From the NCBI GenBank assembly GCA_002706605.1, contig PALT01000005.1, positions 124,001 to 188,000 on the forward strand: a stretch of DNA of 64,000 nt, written 5' to 3'. Every line of letters begins with the position of its first letter. Positions within the stretch are counted from its first letter, which is position 1. The DNA is from Rhodovulum sp. (GTDB taxonomy: Bacteria; Pseudomonadota; Alphaproteobacteria; Rhodobacterales; Rhodobacteraceae). Of the stretch, positions 43,188 through 51,837 are shown one piece after another. The notes beneath the pieces were generated by a model. The model was not told the origin of the DNA and did no database searches. It worked only from the letters and a program-made list of their open reading frames with translations. Made by a program: the position numbers and the translations under genes.

Positions 43188-44703
43188 GGTCGGCTTCCCA
43201 GTGTTGGCGCAGGGCCTTGCGGTTCAGTTTCCCGTTCCCGCCTTTGGGAAGGGCGTCCATCTTAACGTACAGACGCGGTTGTTTGTATCGGGCCAGATGG
43301 GTCTGTGCAAATTCCGAAAGCGCCGATTCATCAACATCCTGTGAGGTGACGTAAAAGGCCGCGATCACCGTGGCGTCGGATTTGACGCGGATTTCGGTCG
43401 CCGCGACCTCGGCCACACCAGGGAATTTGGACAGGGTCGCCTCGACCTCAACGGGGCTGACACGAAAGCCGCCCGCGTTCATCATATCGTCCCCGCGCCC
43501 CAGATAGGTGATCGCGCCGTCCTCGGCCATTTCGACCGTGTCGCCGGTCAGGAACCATTCGCCGTGGAACCGCTCGGCCGTTTCATCCGGTGCGTTCCAG
43601 TATGCGATCATCATCCCCGGATCGCGGTTCGAGATCGCCAATTGGCCGGCGGAGCCGCGTTTCGTGATGTTCAGATCACTGTCCAGAACCGCCAGACGCC
43701 GACCGGTTTGCGGATAGCCCGATGCGGGGGGCGTCGCGGGATGATCCGGACAGGCGGACACAAAGGTCGAACATTCCGACATGCCCAGCGCCTCATAGAT
43801 CGCGGTACCGGTGCGCTCGGTCCATGCAAGGCGCGTCGCCTCGGGCAGCTTTTCACCGGCGGACAGGCCGTGGCGCAGTTTCGGCAGGGACAGGGGCGCG
43901 TCAGATTTCAGCATCTGGCGATAGACCCCCGGCGCGGCGGCAAAGATCGTCGCGTCATAGCGTTTGAGCAGCAGAGGCAGCGCCGAGGCCTCCACATCCG
44001 CCGCAGGGATCAAGGCCGTTGCCCCCATCGCCCACGGGTCCAGCAAACCAGTGCCCAGCGTATAGGTCCAGTTGAACGCGCCCGCATGCAGCAACCGGTC
44101 GGTCTGTGTCAGCCCGTACCAGCCGTCCCACATCATCCGCCGCGCCCAGATCGCGCGATGGGCATGAACGACGCCACGGGGGCGGCCGCTGGTCCCCGAT
44201 GTATAGACCATATAGGCGGGGCGGTCGGGATCGCCCATGGCATAGTCGGCGGGCGGATTGGTGAACATCGCCTCAAGCGCATCCGCCATGATCACCGGCG
44301 CGGGATGATCGGGCAGGGGCACGCCGGGCCCTGCGATGACGGCCACGGGGTCTAGTTCATCGGCTAGTTTGGTGATCTCGGGCGTGGTCAGGGCGGCGGC
44401 GGTCGGCACGGGGATCAGACCGGCGGCAATCGCGCCCAAAAAGGCCACCGGGAAATCGACCGTGTTCCCAAGGCGCAGGATCACCCGCCCCCCACGCGGC
44501 AGGCCCGCGTCCAGAAACCCCGTCGCCACACCGCGCACCGCCTGTTCCAGCTTGGCATAGGACCAACGCTGCGCGCCCTTGGGCGACACAACGGCAAGGG
44601 CGATTTTATCCCCCAGATCCTGCGCGTGGCTCAGGACATAGGCGGCCAGATTGAACGGGGCGGGGCATGGGGCGAACGGCCCCTGATCGAACAATGCATC
44701 CAT
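43174..44703 (-). CDS. AMP-forming acyl-CoA synthetase (benzoate-CoA ligase-like)
   Basis: 509 residues of the ANL superfamily. The ATP loop YTSGTSGRPRG, the adenine segment YEALGMSE, the GEWFLTGD hinge-side motif and the catalytic lysine in GGNGKLNRKAL are all present. Layout and length resemble benzoate-CoA ligases and medium-chain acyl-CoA synthetases more than acetyl-CoA synthetase. It activates a carboxylic acid through an acyl-AMP to the CoA thioester. The dsbA-like gene overlaps its 3' end, and a divergent XRE-cupin regulator starts 68 bp from its ATG, a common pairing for local control. Confidence 0.92.
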   Translation of the reverse strand: MDALFDQGPFAPCPAPFNLAAYVLSHAQDLGDKIALAVVSPKGAQRWSYAKLEQAVRGVATGFLDAGLPRGGRVILRLGNTVDFPVAFLGAIAAGLIPVPTAAALTTPEITKLADELDPVAVIAGPGVPLPDHPAPVIMADALEAMFTNPPADYAMGDPDRPAYMVYTSGTSGRPRGVVHAHRAIWARRMMWDGWYGLTQTDRLLHAGAFNWTYTLGTGLLDPWAMGATALIPAADVEASALPLLLKRYDATIFAAAPGVYRQMLKSDAPLSLPKLRHGLSAGEKLPEATRLAWTERTGTAIYEALGMSECSTFVSACPDHPATPPASGYPQTGRRLAVLDSDLNITKRGSAGQLAISNRDPGMMIAYWNAPDETAERFHGEWFLTGDTVEMAEDGAITYLGRGDDMMNAGGFRVSPVEVEATLSKFPGVAEVAATEIRVKSDATVIAAFYVTSQDVDESALSEFAQTHLARYKQPRLYVKMDALPKGGNGKLNRKALRQHWEADHDQA

Positions 44704-44771
44704 GCAGGCGTGCTAGCGTCCGCATGTGGTTGTTGCAAGGGCGGGGTGGCGGCGCTAGATGTTTTCGAACC

Positions 44772-45395
44772 ATGACGAACGATACCCAACCCAGTCTGAT
44801 CCGCCTTGCCCGTGCCTCTGGTGAACCGGCCAAGGTTGAACCGTTGAACCTTGGTCAACGGGTGCGCGAATTGCGCACGGCGCGCGGTTGGACCTTGGAG
44901 CAGGCCGCGACCCATGCGGGTCTGGCCCGCTCGACCCTGTCCAAGATCGAGAACGGGCAGATGTCGCCGACCTATGAGGCGTTGAAAAAGCTGGCCGAGG
45001 GCTTGGCGATTTCCGTGCCCCAGCTGTTCACGCCCGCCAAGACGGAACAGGTCAACGGGCGCATGGCCACCACAAAAGAGGGTGAGGGCGCCGCCCATGC
45101 CACCACCACCTATGAGCACGAGTTGCTGGCGCCGCAACTTACGCAAAAGGCGATGTTGCCCTATCGCGCCCGTATCCGCGCGCGCAGCTTTGATGAATTC
45201 GACGGCTGGGTGCGCCATGACGGTGAGGAATTCCTATACGTGCTGACGGGCGTTATTCGCCTGTATACGGAATTCTACGAACCGGTCGAAATGCGCCGCG
45301 GCGACAGCGCCTATTACGACGCGGCCATGGGGCATAACGTGATTTCCCTGTCCCAAGACGACGCCACCATCCTGTGGGTGACGTCGCTGGGATAA
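44772..45395 (+). CDS. XRE-family regulator with C-terminal cupin domain
   Basis: 207 residues from ATG 44772. The helix-turn-helix (about 27-80) reads LRTARGWTLEQAATHAGLARSTLSKIENGQMSPT in two stretches, a standard XRE/SinR pattern. The C-terminal cupin (about 135-207) contains DGEEFLYVLTGVIRL and a metal-less-looking second motif RRGDSAYYDAAMGHNV. Such proteins sense a small ligand with the cupin and control neighbouring genes. The divergent acyl-CoA synthetase gene, 68 bp away, is the likely target. No clear ribosome binding site precedes the start, so a longer start is possible. Confidence 0.88.
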   Translation: MTNDTQPSLIRLARASGEPAKVEPLNLGQRVRELRTARGWTLEQAATHAGLARSTLSKIENGQMSPTYEALKKLAEGLAISVPQLFTPAKTEQVNGRMATTKEGEGAAHATTTYEHELLAPQLTQKAMLPYRARIRARSFDEFDGWVRHDGEEFLYVLTGVIRLYTEFYEPVEMRRGDSAYYDAAMGHNVISLSQDDATILWVTSLG

Positions 45396-45408
45396 GTCGG
45401 GCAGGGCG

Positions 45409-45522
45409 TTAGAACGCGTCCTGCACGATGCGCGATCCGGCCGAGATGTCCTCGCCCAGACCTTCGATTGTGCCGCAGGCCGCAAGGCCCGCCATCAGTG
45501 CAATCAAGATAAACGGTTTCAT
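45409..45522 (-). CDS. Entericidin-type small lipoprotein (37 aa)
   Basis: A 37-residue frame reading MKPFILIALMAGLAACGTI and then EGLGEDISAGSRIVQDAF. The lipobox LAAC gives a lipidated cysteine at 15, and the short mature part matches the entericidin EcnA/EcnB pattern. The ATG directly abuts the stop codon of the peptide-binding protein gene (TAA then ATG), and AGAGGA lies just upstream inside that gene, so the two are translationally coupled. Entericidins are cell-envelope lipoproteins that form an antidote/toxin pair in enterobacteria; single copies are widespread and of unclear role. Confidence 0.85.
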   Translation of the reverse strand: MKPFILIALMAGLAACGTIEGLGEDISAGSRIVQDAF

Positions 45523-47343
45523 TTAGTCCTCTGCGTACCACCAGACATCCGGCTGGAACCCGATCCAATCCCCGTAAATCGGGATGGTTTCGGGATAATG
45601 CAGGTTTTTATCATGCGCAATCAGCGAGACAGGCGTGTACCACACCGGCACCACATAACGACCGGCGGTCAGGATGCGGTCCAGCGCGCGCACAGCCGCC
45701 ACCATGTCCTCGCCCGAGGGGGCGTTCAGCATGGCGTCGATCATGGCCACGGCGGCGGGTTCGTTGATACCCATCCAGTTGCCGGTGCCGGGCTCGGTCA
45801 CGCCATCGGGACCCCAATACAGCATCTGTTCATTGCCGGGGCTGAGGGACATGCCACGGGTGTACCATGTCATGTCGAAGTCATAGGCCTTGGTGCGTTC
45901 GGTATATTGTGCCTTATCAATGACTTCGACGGATGGGTTGATGCCCAGTCGCTTCAGCGCCTCGACATAGATGTCGACGATCTGTTGGGGTTCATTCGCC
46001 CCTTGGCGCAGCAGGATTTCCATCTCGAACGCATCGCCCGAGGCGTTGCGCAGAACGCCCGCGTCATCGACGGTCCAACCCGCCTCTTCCAATAGGGCGA
46101 TCGCGGCACGGATGCCTTTGCGGTTGGCCTCGCGCCCGTCCGAGACAGGCAGGCTGTATCCCTCAATTACGCCGGGGATCAAATCCGCGGCATAGGGGGA
46201 CAGAAGGTCCAGAACCCTGCCCGATGCCGCCTCATGGCGCATGCCAAAGGGCGAGTTCGAGAAATAAGAGGTGATGCGCGGCAACTGCCCGTCCGTCAGG
46301 GTGGCGTTGATGAATTCAAAGTTGAACGCCTGAATCATCGCCTCCCGCACCCGCCAGTCGGCAAAGATGTCGCGCCGCGTGTTCATCACCAGACCGGTGA
46401 TCCCCGTGGGACGTTGATGCGGGATTTCAGATTTCACGACATCGCCCGCCGCAATGGAGGGAAATCCATAGTCGCGATCCCACTTGGCGGCGTTGGTTTC
46501 GCGGTTGCTGTTTAGAATGCCGGCCTTGAACGCCTCAAACATCGCGTTGCCGTCCGAAAAGAACTCCATTCGGATGGTATCAAGGTTGTTGGTCCCGCGC
46601 CGCAGCGGCAGGTCCTTGCCCCAATAGTCGGGATTGCGGGTCAGTTCGACAAAGCGGCCCGCCTCAAAATCGGTGATCGTATAGGGCGCGGTCGACAAGG
46701 GGATGATGTCGATGCCGCTCTCGGCGAAATCGCGCCCCTCCCATTGGGCCTTTTTCAGGATGGGGCGCATCCCGATGATCAGGGCCAGTTCGCGGTCCTC
46801 GGTGTTAAAGGTGAACTTGACCGAACGCTCGCCGGTCTGTTCTGCCGACGCGACCTTGCCCCAGACCCCGTGATAGCGCGGATGCCCAACGGTGCCGAGC
46901 GTCTCATAGGACCACAGCACGTCCTCAACCGTGACGGGTGAGCCGTCCGAGAACTTTGCCTCGGGGCGCAGGGTGAATTCGACCCACTCGCGGTTCGGGC
47001 CCACATCAATCGATTCGGCCAGCAGCCCGTAGAGGGTGAAGGGTTCGTCGTAACTGCGGCCCATCAGGCTCTCATAAGCCAGATACCGCAATTGCCACGG
47101 CACGCGACCCTTGAGGATGTGCGGGTTCAAACTGTCAAAGCTGCCGACCTCGCCCGTGACGATCTGGCCGCCCTTGGGCGCGTCGGGGTTCACATGGGGC
47201 AGGGACACAAAATCCGGTGGCAGCGCGGGGTCCCCGTACATAGCTATGCCATGCTGTGGTTCTGCGGTTGCGAATCCCGTGCCCAGAATCACCGCCCCGA
47301 TCGCCAATCGCACTGCTCGGGCCCCGAAAAAATTTGGTTTCAT
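45523..47343 (-). CDS. Oligopeptide ABC transporter substrate-binding protein (family 5, YejA-like)
   Basis: About 606 residues from ATG 47343; an ATG seven codons upstream is also possible. A signal peptide ends near ATAEPQHG. The body is a type II periplasmic binding protein of family 5, with GIAMYGDPALPPDFVSLPHVNPDAPKGG near the N-terminus (two segments), typical of YejA/microcin C-type binding proteins, then WVEFTLRPEAKFSDG and NPDYWGKDLP. It should capture oligopeptides in the periplasm. No permease or ATPase gene adjoins it; only the entericidin follows. Confidence 0.9.
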   Translation of the reverse strand: MKPNFFGARAVRLAIGAVILGTGFATAEPQHGIAMYGDPALPPDFVSLPHVNPDAPKGGQIVTGEVGSFDSLNPHILKGRVPWQLRYLAYESLMGRSYDEPFTLYGLLAESIDVGPNREWVEFTLRPEAKFSDGSPVTVEDVLWSYETLGTVGHPRYHGVWGKVASAEQTGERSVKFTFNTEDRELALIIGMRPILKKAQWEGRDFAESGIDIIPLSTAPYTITDFEAGRFVELTRNPDYWGKDLPLRRGTNNLDTIRMEFFSDGNAMFEAFKAGILNSNRETNAAKWDRDYGFPSIAAGDVVKSEIPHQRPTGITGLVMNTRRDIFADWRVREAMIQAFNFEFINATLTDGQLPRITSYFSNSPFGMRHEAASGRVLDLLSPYAADLIPGVIEGYSLPVSDGREANRKGIRAAIALLEEAGWTVDDAGVLRNASGDAFEMEILLRQGANEPQQIVDIYVEALKRLGINPSVEVIDKAQYTERTKAYDFDMTWYTRGMSLSPGNEQMLYWGPDGVTEPGTGNWMGINEPAAVAMIDAMLNAPSGEDMVAAVRALDRILTAGRYVVPVWYTPVSLIAHDKNLHYPETIPIYGDWIGFQPDVWWYAED

Positions 47344-47422
47344 TATCGCAACAATCCTCAACATCCCTGTTTTACTTGACCCTCAGACTATGCCGCCGAT
47401 CTAAGGTTTTCAAACTTTTAGC

Positions 47423-47451
47423 TTGGATGCGGGCAAGAGTTTGCGTATAAA
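47423..47451 (+). promoter_or_regulatory. Sigma70-like promoter of a candidate small RNA
   Basis: TTGGAT (47423-47428) and TATAAA (47446-47451) with a spacer of exactly 17 bases. No coding frame follows before the terminator at 47505-47534. Confidence 0.6.
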
Positions 47452-47457
47452 AGGGGC

Positions 47458-47534
47458 ACTGCTCGATAGGTTTCTTGCCTGTATGAAACCTGCCTCAATA
47501 ACTTAACGCCAGCTTCGCGCTGGCGTTTTTTTTT
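47458..47534 (+). ncRNA. Candidate small RNA (about 77 nt)
   Basis: A well-spaced -35/-10 pair is followed by a hairpin AGGTTTC/GAAACCT (47468-47474 with 47485-47491), a short single-stranded stretch (GCCTCAATAACTT), and a strong intrinsic terminator: AACGCCAGC/GCTGGCGTT (47505-47513 with 47519-47527) ending in nine T. No open frame of sensible length lies inside. This is the normal layout of an Hfq-dependent sRNA. It could instead be a terminated leader ahead of bdhA, whose start is 90 bp beyond the T run. The transcription start is estimated from the -10. Confidence 0.55.
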
Positions 47535-47624
47535 GCTCCCGATTTGCAACCAAACGCAGATTTTAAGTGTTCTTTGCAGGTGCAGCATCTATGTTCAGTC
47601 ACAACAAGGATCGGAGGACCAAAC

Positions 47625-48398
47625 ATGTCGCTAATCGGAAAAACCGCCGTCATCACCGGATCGAATTCGGGAATCGGCCTTGGGGTCGCACGTGAACTGG
47701 CGCGGGCGGGGGCGAACGTGGTTCTGAACTCGTTCACTGACAACCAAGAGGACCACGATCTGGCCCAAGAGATCGCGCGCGAGTTTAACGTCGATGCGCG
47801 CTATATTCAGGCCGATATGTCCAAGGCGGATGAGTGCCGTGCCCTGATCGAAAAGGCAGGGGCCTGCGATATTCTGGTAAACAACGCCGGTATTCAGCAC
47901 GTGTCGCCCATCGATGAATTCCCCGTTGAGAAATGGGATGCAATCATCGCGATCAACATGACCTCGGCCTTTCACACGACCGCCGCCGCCCTGCCGATGA
48001 TGCGCAAGGCCGGTTGGGGCCGCGTTGTGAACGTCGCCTCGGCCCATGGTCTGACGGCCAGTCCGTTCAAATCGGCCTATGTCGCCGCGAAACATGGCGT
48101 CGTGGGCATGACCAAGGTGGTTGCGCTTGAAACCGCCAAGGAACCGATCACCGCGAATGCGATCTGCCCCGGCTATGTGAAAACCCCGCTGGTGGAAAAG
48201 CAGATCCCCGATACGGCCAAGAAATACGACATGACCGAGGAAGAAGTGATCGAAAAGGTCATCCTCGAACGTCAGCCGTCCAAGGAATTCGCGACCGTTG
48301 AACAGATCGGCGGCACCGCCGTCTTCCTGTGCAGCGACGCCGCCGCCCAGATCACCGGCACCACGATCAGTGTCGATGGCGGCTGGACCGCGCTGTAA
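47625..48398 (+). CDS. bdhA: 3-hydroxybutyrate dehydrogenase BdhA
   Basis: 257-residue short-chain dehydrogenase. The cofactor motif TGSNSGIG (11-18) and catalytic S139, Y152 and K156 (YVAAK) are in place; NNAGIQHV and the Q-H pair after it, and the C-terminal SVDGGWTAL, match bacterial D-3-hydroxybutyrate dehydrogenases. It interconverts 3-hydroxybutyrate and acetoacetate with NAD in polyhydroxybutyrate turnover. Start ATG 47625 has GGAGGA upstream. The patatin gene begins 3 bp after its stop. Confidence 0.93.
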   Translation: MSLIGKTAVITGSNSGIGLGVARELARAGANVVLNSFTDNQEDHDLAQEIAREFNVDARYIQADMSKADECRALIEKAGACDILVNNAGIQHVSPIDEFPVEKWDAIIAINMTSAFHTTAAALPMMRKAGWGRVVNVASAHGLTASPFKSAYVAAKHGVVGMTKVVALETAKEPITANAICPGYVKTPLVEKQIPDTAKKYDMTEEEVIEKVILERQPSKEFATVEQIGGTAVFLCSDAAAQITGTTISVDGGWTAL

Positions 48399-48401
48399 CC
48401 C

Positions 48402-49451
48402 ATGGCCCGTCCCCGCAATCGCAAACGGATCAATCTGGCCCTACAAGGTGGGGGCGCGCATGGCGCCTTTACCTGGGGGGTGCTCGACCGGATCATGGAC
48501 GAGGACGATATCGAGATCGCGGGGATCAGTGGCACCTCGGCGGGCGCCCTGAACGGGGCGGCGTATAAGTCCGGCTATCTGGCCAACGGGATTGAGGGCG
48601 CGCGCCATAACCTCGAATGGCTGTGGCGTCAGATCGGATCGGTGGGCGATATGCGGATCACCGATTGGGTGCGGGAATTCACGCCCGCGCCCGTCGTGAT
48701 GGCACAGGCCGCAGGGTTTTCCGCCGCCTATGCCGTTGCCGATGTCGCAAGCCGGATGTTCAGCCCCTATGCCTATGGGCCGTTTTATCAGCACCCGTTG
48801 CGCAGCGTCGTGGATCAGTTCGATTTCGGGCGGATCTGCACGGCTGAAGGACCACGGTTCTACGTCTGTGCCACGAATGTGCGCACCGGCAAGGCGCGGG
48901 TGTTCACGGGGGATGAGATTTCCACCGACGCCATCCTTGCTTCGGCCTGTTTGCCAACCCTGTTCCAAGCGGTCGAAATCACCGACCCCGAAACCGGCCA
49001 GACCGATCCGTATTGGGACGGCGGGTACACTGGGAACCCTGCGCTTTTTCCCTTGTATGATAAGGAGTTACCCGACGATATTGTCGTGGTGAACATCAAC
49101 CCGCTGGAACGTGACGACCTGCCAACCACGCCGCAGGACATCCAGAACCGGATCAATGAGATCAGTTTCAACTCGGCCCTGTTCAATGAATTGCGCGCGA
49201 TCCATTTCGTCAAACGTCTAATCGATCAGGGCGCTATTACGCCCGGCGCGATGAAGGACGCCAATATCCATATGATCGCCGATGATGACCTGATGCGGCA
49301 GCTGTCCGTTGCGACAAAGACGGTGCCTAACCCGTTGATTATTGGCAAACTTCGGGATGCGGGTCGTGCGGCGGCGGATAAGTTTCTGACCGAGCACAAA
49401 GACGACCTGAACCACCGCGGGACCGCCGATCTGGTGGCGATGTTCGGCTAG
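48402..49451 (+). CDS. Patatin-like phospholipase
   Basis: 349 residues. The oxyanion hole GGGAHG (16-21), nucleophile elbow GTSAG (S46) and catalytic aspartate in WDGG (D206) complete the patatin Ser-Asp dyad. It is soluble, with no signal peptide. The 3-bp gap to bdhA means one transcript, and since patatin-like proteins occur on polyhydroxybutyrate granules in some bacteria, a role in releasing monomer or lipid around the granule is plausible but inferred. Its stop codon is shared with the convergent LysE gene within CTAG. Confidence 0.92.
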   Translation: MARPRNRKRINLALQGGGAHGAFTWGVLDRIMDEDDIEIAGISGTSAGALNGAAYKSGYLANGIEGARHNLEWLWRQIGSVGDMRITDWVREFTPAPVVMAQAAGFSAAYAVADVASRMFSPYAYGPFYQHPLRSVVDQFDFGRICTAEGPRFYVCATNVRTGKARVFTGDEISTDAILASACLPTLFQAVEITDPETGQTDPYWDGGYTGNPALFPLYDKELPDDIVVVNINPLERDDLPTTPQDIQNRINEISFNSALFNELRAIHFVKRLIDQGAITPGAMKDANIHMIADDDLMRQLSVATKTVPNPLIIGKLRDAGRAAADKFLTEHKDDLNHRGTADLVAMFG

Positions 49452-50059
49452 AGCACGCTTAGGACCAGCATCACCGCAAGTCCCCACATTACGACGCCGA
49501 TGATCGCATCCAGCACCTGCCACGCGCGGGCCGATTGCATGACGGGCGCAAGCAACCGCGCCCCGTAACCCAATGAAAAGAAAAAACTATAGGAGGCGAT
49601 CGAGGCCGCGACCGCAAAGGTGATCTTTTGATTGACTGGCACGAACTGGGTCGACACGGCGCCGATTAATCCCAGCGTATCCAGATAGACATGTGGGTTC
49701 AGCCACGTGAACGCCGCCGCAATCGCGATGGTTTTGCCAAGAGACACGGTGCGATTTTCAAGGGTCAGCGCATAGTCGCCCTTGATCGCAGCCATGAACC
49801 GCAAGCCCCCGTAAACCAATAGGAATCCTGCGCCGAACACGGCCATCATAAACGGCAACCACGGGGTTAGCGTGACCAGCGCGCCAAACCCCGCCACGCC
49901 GGATGAGATCAGGATCATGTCCGAACTGGCGCAAAACAGGGCGACCCAGAACACGTGCTGACGCGCAATCCCCTGGCGCAGAACAAAGGCGTTCTGCGCA
50001 CCAATCGCCATGATCAGGGATAGGGCCGTGAAATAGCCGGTGACTGCTGCCTCGAACAT
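49448..50059 (-). CDS. LysE/ArgO-family amino acid exporter
   Basis: 203 residues with six hydrophobic segments. The N-terminal IMAIGAQNAFVLRQGI and the helix GLRFMAAIKGDYALTLE are near-diagnostic of the ArgO/LysE branch (basic amino acid export). TWLNPHVYLDTLGLIGAVS is the conserved Asn-Pro motif of the middle helices. It should export arginine or lysine from the cytosol; no LysG/ArgP-type regulator is adjacent. It lies 5 bp after the DUF502 gene in the same direction and overlaps the patatin gene by four bases. Confidence 0.92.
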   Translation of the reverse strand: MFEAAVTGYFTALSLIMAIGAQNAFVLRQGIARQHVFWVALFCASSDMILISSGVAGFGALVTLTPWLPFMMAVFGAGFLLVYGGLRFMAAIKGDYALTLENRTVSLGKTIAIAAAFTWLNPHVYLDTLGLIGAVSTQFVPVNQKITFAVAASIASYSFFFSLGYGARLLAPVMQSARAWQVLDAIIGVVMWGLAVMLVLSVL

Positions 50060-50064
50060 CGAAG

Positions 50065-50781
50065 TTATTTGGCGATGGCCTTGGCCGCCTCTTCGACGGC
50101 TTTGAGCGCGCCTTCGGGCTTATCGCTGGGGTAAACCAGACCGGCCGAAATCACCAGTTTCGCCGCGTCCTCAACCGACATGTCGAGCATGATCACCTCG
50201 GATTTCGGCACGAACAGAAGGAAGCCCGATGTCGGGTTCGGCGTGGTCGGCAAAAAGACCGAGATCAACGCCTCTTCGCGGGGAATACGGCGGTTTACCT
50301 CGCCCTTGGCGGTGGTCGATACAAACGCAATGGCCCAAACACCCTTTCGCGGGTATTCGACCAAACAGGCCTGATCGAAAGAGGTTTCGGACTGGGCAAG
50401 AACCGTTTCTGCGATTTGTTTCAGACCGTTATAGATCGACCTTACCACGGGCATCCGATCCACAAGGCTCTCCCCCCAGAGGATCAGAGACCGCCCGATC
50501 AGACCCTTGGCAATCCAACCGACAAACAGCGTGAACAGCAGGAAAAAGATCACCCCAACCCCGCGCAGGTCGATCCCCAGCAGGTTCTCAGGGTGGTACT
50601 TGTCCGGCACAAAGGGCAGAACGAACCCGTCGACCCAGCCAATGACCGTCCAGATCAGCCACACGGTCAGCCCGATCGGCGCAATCACGACCAGACCGGT
50701 CAGAAAGGACGCCCGCACGCCGGCCAAACCGCCACGGCGTTTTCTATGCTCTGGCGCATCAAGGTTTTCGTGTTCGAACAT
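50065..50781 (-). CDS. DUF502 membrane protein
   Basis: 238 residues. Two N-terminal membrane helices (about 24-55 and 72-95) are followed by a soluble C-terminal domain with RSIYNGLKQIAETVL, CLVEYPRKGVWAIAFVS and VFLPTTPNPTSGFLLFVPKSEV, the hallmark segments of DUF502. The function of the family is not established. The neighbouring LysE gene starts 5 bp downstream, so the two may be co-transcribed. Length is normal. Confidence 0.9.
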   Translation of the reverse strand: MFEHENLDAPEHRKRRGGLAGVRASFLTGLVVIAPIGLTVWLIWTVIGWVDGFVLPFVPDKYHPENLLGIDLRGVGVIFFLLFTLFVGWIAKGLIGRSLILWGESLVDRMPVVRSIYNGLKQIAETVLAQSETSFDQACLVEYPRKGVWAIAFVSTTAKGEVNRRIPREEALISVFLPTTPNPTSGFLLFVPKSEVIMLDMSVEDAAKLVISAGLVYPSDKPEGALKAVEEAAKAIAK

Positions 50782-50916
50782 GTGGTTGCCTGTCTTCCCA
50801 ATCGGGGTTCAATCTATGACCTCCGACCAAGGTCTACAATAAGCCCCGCGCACGGGGGCGAAATTAATGGTCGTATCTGAAATCTATGTTCAGATTTCCG
50901 GCACAGTTTGATGACG

Positions 50917-51837
50917 TTACGCGGATTGCGCGGCGATTTCGGTGGCAATCCGCGCGGCCAATCGGGCGTTGTTGCGCACAAGGGCGATATTGGCGGTCAG
51001 GGACGCGCCCGCCGTCAGGTTCAGGATATGACCCAGCAAAAATGGCGTGACCTCTTTGGCGGCGATTCCCTGTTCCTCTGCGGCGATTAGGGCCTGTTCG
51101 ATGATCGGGCCGATTTGGTCGTGGGGGATTTCGTCGGTTTCGGGGATGGGGTTCGCGATCAACTGACCACCGGTCAGGCCAAGGCGCGCGCGCATCAGAT
51201 GGGCCGCCGCGATTTGTCCGGCGTCATCCATGCGCAAGGGCGCGGTGATGCCACAGTTGCGCGACCAAAAGGCGGGCAGGGCGTCCTGACCATAGGCGAT
51301 GACGGGCACGCCTTGGGTTTCCAGCACCTCCAGCGTTTTGGGAATATCGAGGATCGCCTTGGGCCCCGCCGCAACGACGGTCACGGGGGTTTGGCCCAGT
51401 TCCGTCAGGTCGGCGGAGATGTCGAACGTGGTTTCCGCGCCGCGATGCACGCCGCCGATCCCGCCGGTGGCAAAGACCGAAATCCCCGCCAGATGGGCGC
51501 AGATCATCGTCGCGGCCACGGTCGTCGCTCCGGTCCAGCCCATGGTCAGGCACAGGGCCAGATCGGCGCGGCTGATCTTTTTGGCGTCGGTGGTTTGGGC
51601 AAGGCGTTCAAGGTCCCCGTCCGACAGGCCGATGTGGATCATCCCGTCCATCAGCGCGATGGTTGCGGGCACGGCACCCTGATCGCGGATGTCCTGTTCG
51701 ACCGCGCGGGCCGTGGCCAGGTTGTCGGGATAGGGCATGCCGTGGGTGATGATCGTGCTTTCCAGCGCGACAACGGGCGCGCCGGTTTTCAGGGCCTCGG
51801 CGACATCGGGTGCAAAACTGAGGGGCAGGGTGGTCAT
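50917..51837 (-). CDS. psuG: Pseudouridine-5'-phosphate glycosidase PsuG
   Basis: 306 residues from ATG 51837, which has AGGA eight bases upstream. ALESTIITHGMPYP, the basic active-site stretch KKISRADL, GATTVAATM and the FATGGIGGVHRG motif are all PsuG signatures. The enzyme splits pseudouridine 5'-phosphate into uracil and ribose 5-phosphate, the second step of pseudouridine salvage. It overlaps the kinase gene as ATGA, so the two are made together. Full length. Confidence 0.95.
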   Translation of the reverse strand: MTTLPLSFAPDVAEALKTGAPVVALESTIITHGMPYPDNLATARAVEQDIRDQGAVPATIALMDGMIHIGLSDGDLERLAQTTDAKKISRADLALCLTMGWTGATTVAATMICAHLAGISVFATGGIGGVHRGAETTFDISADLTELGQTPVTVVAAGPKAILDIPKTLEVLETQGVPVIAYGQDALPAFWSRNCGITAPLRMDDAGQIAAAHLMRARLGLTGGQLIANPIPETDEIPHDQIGPIIEQALIAAEEQGIAAKEVTPFLLGHILNLTAGASLTANIALVRNNARLAARIATEIAAQSA

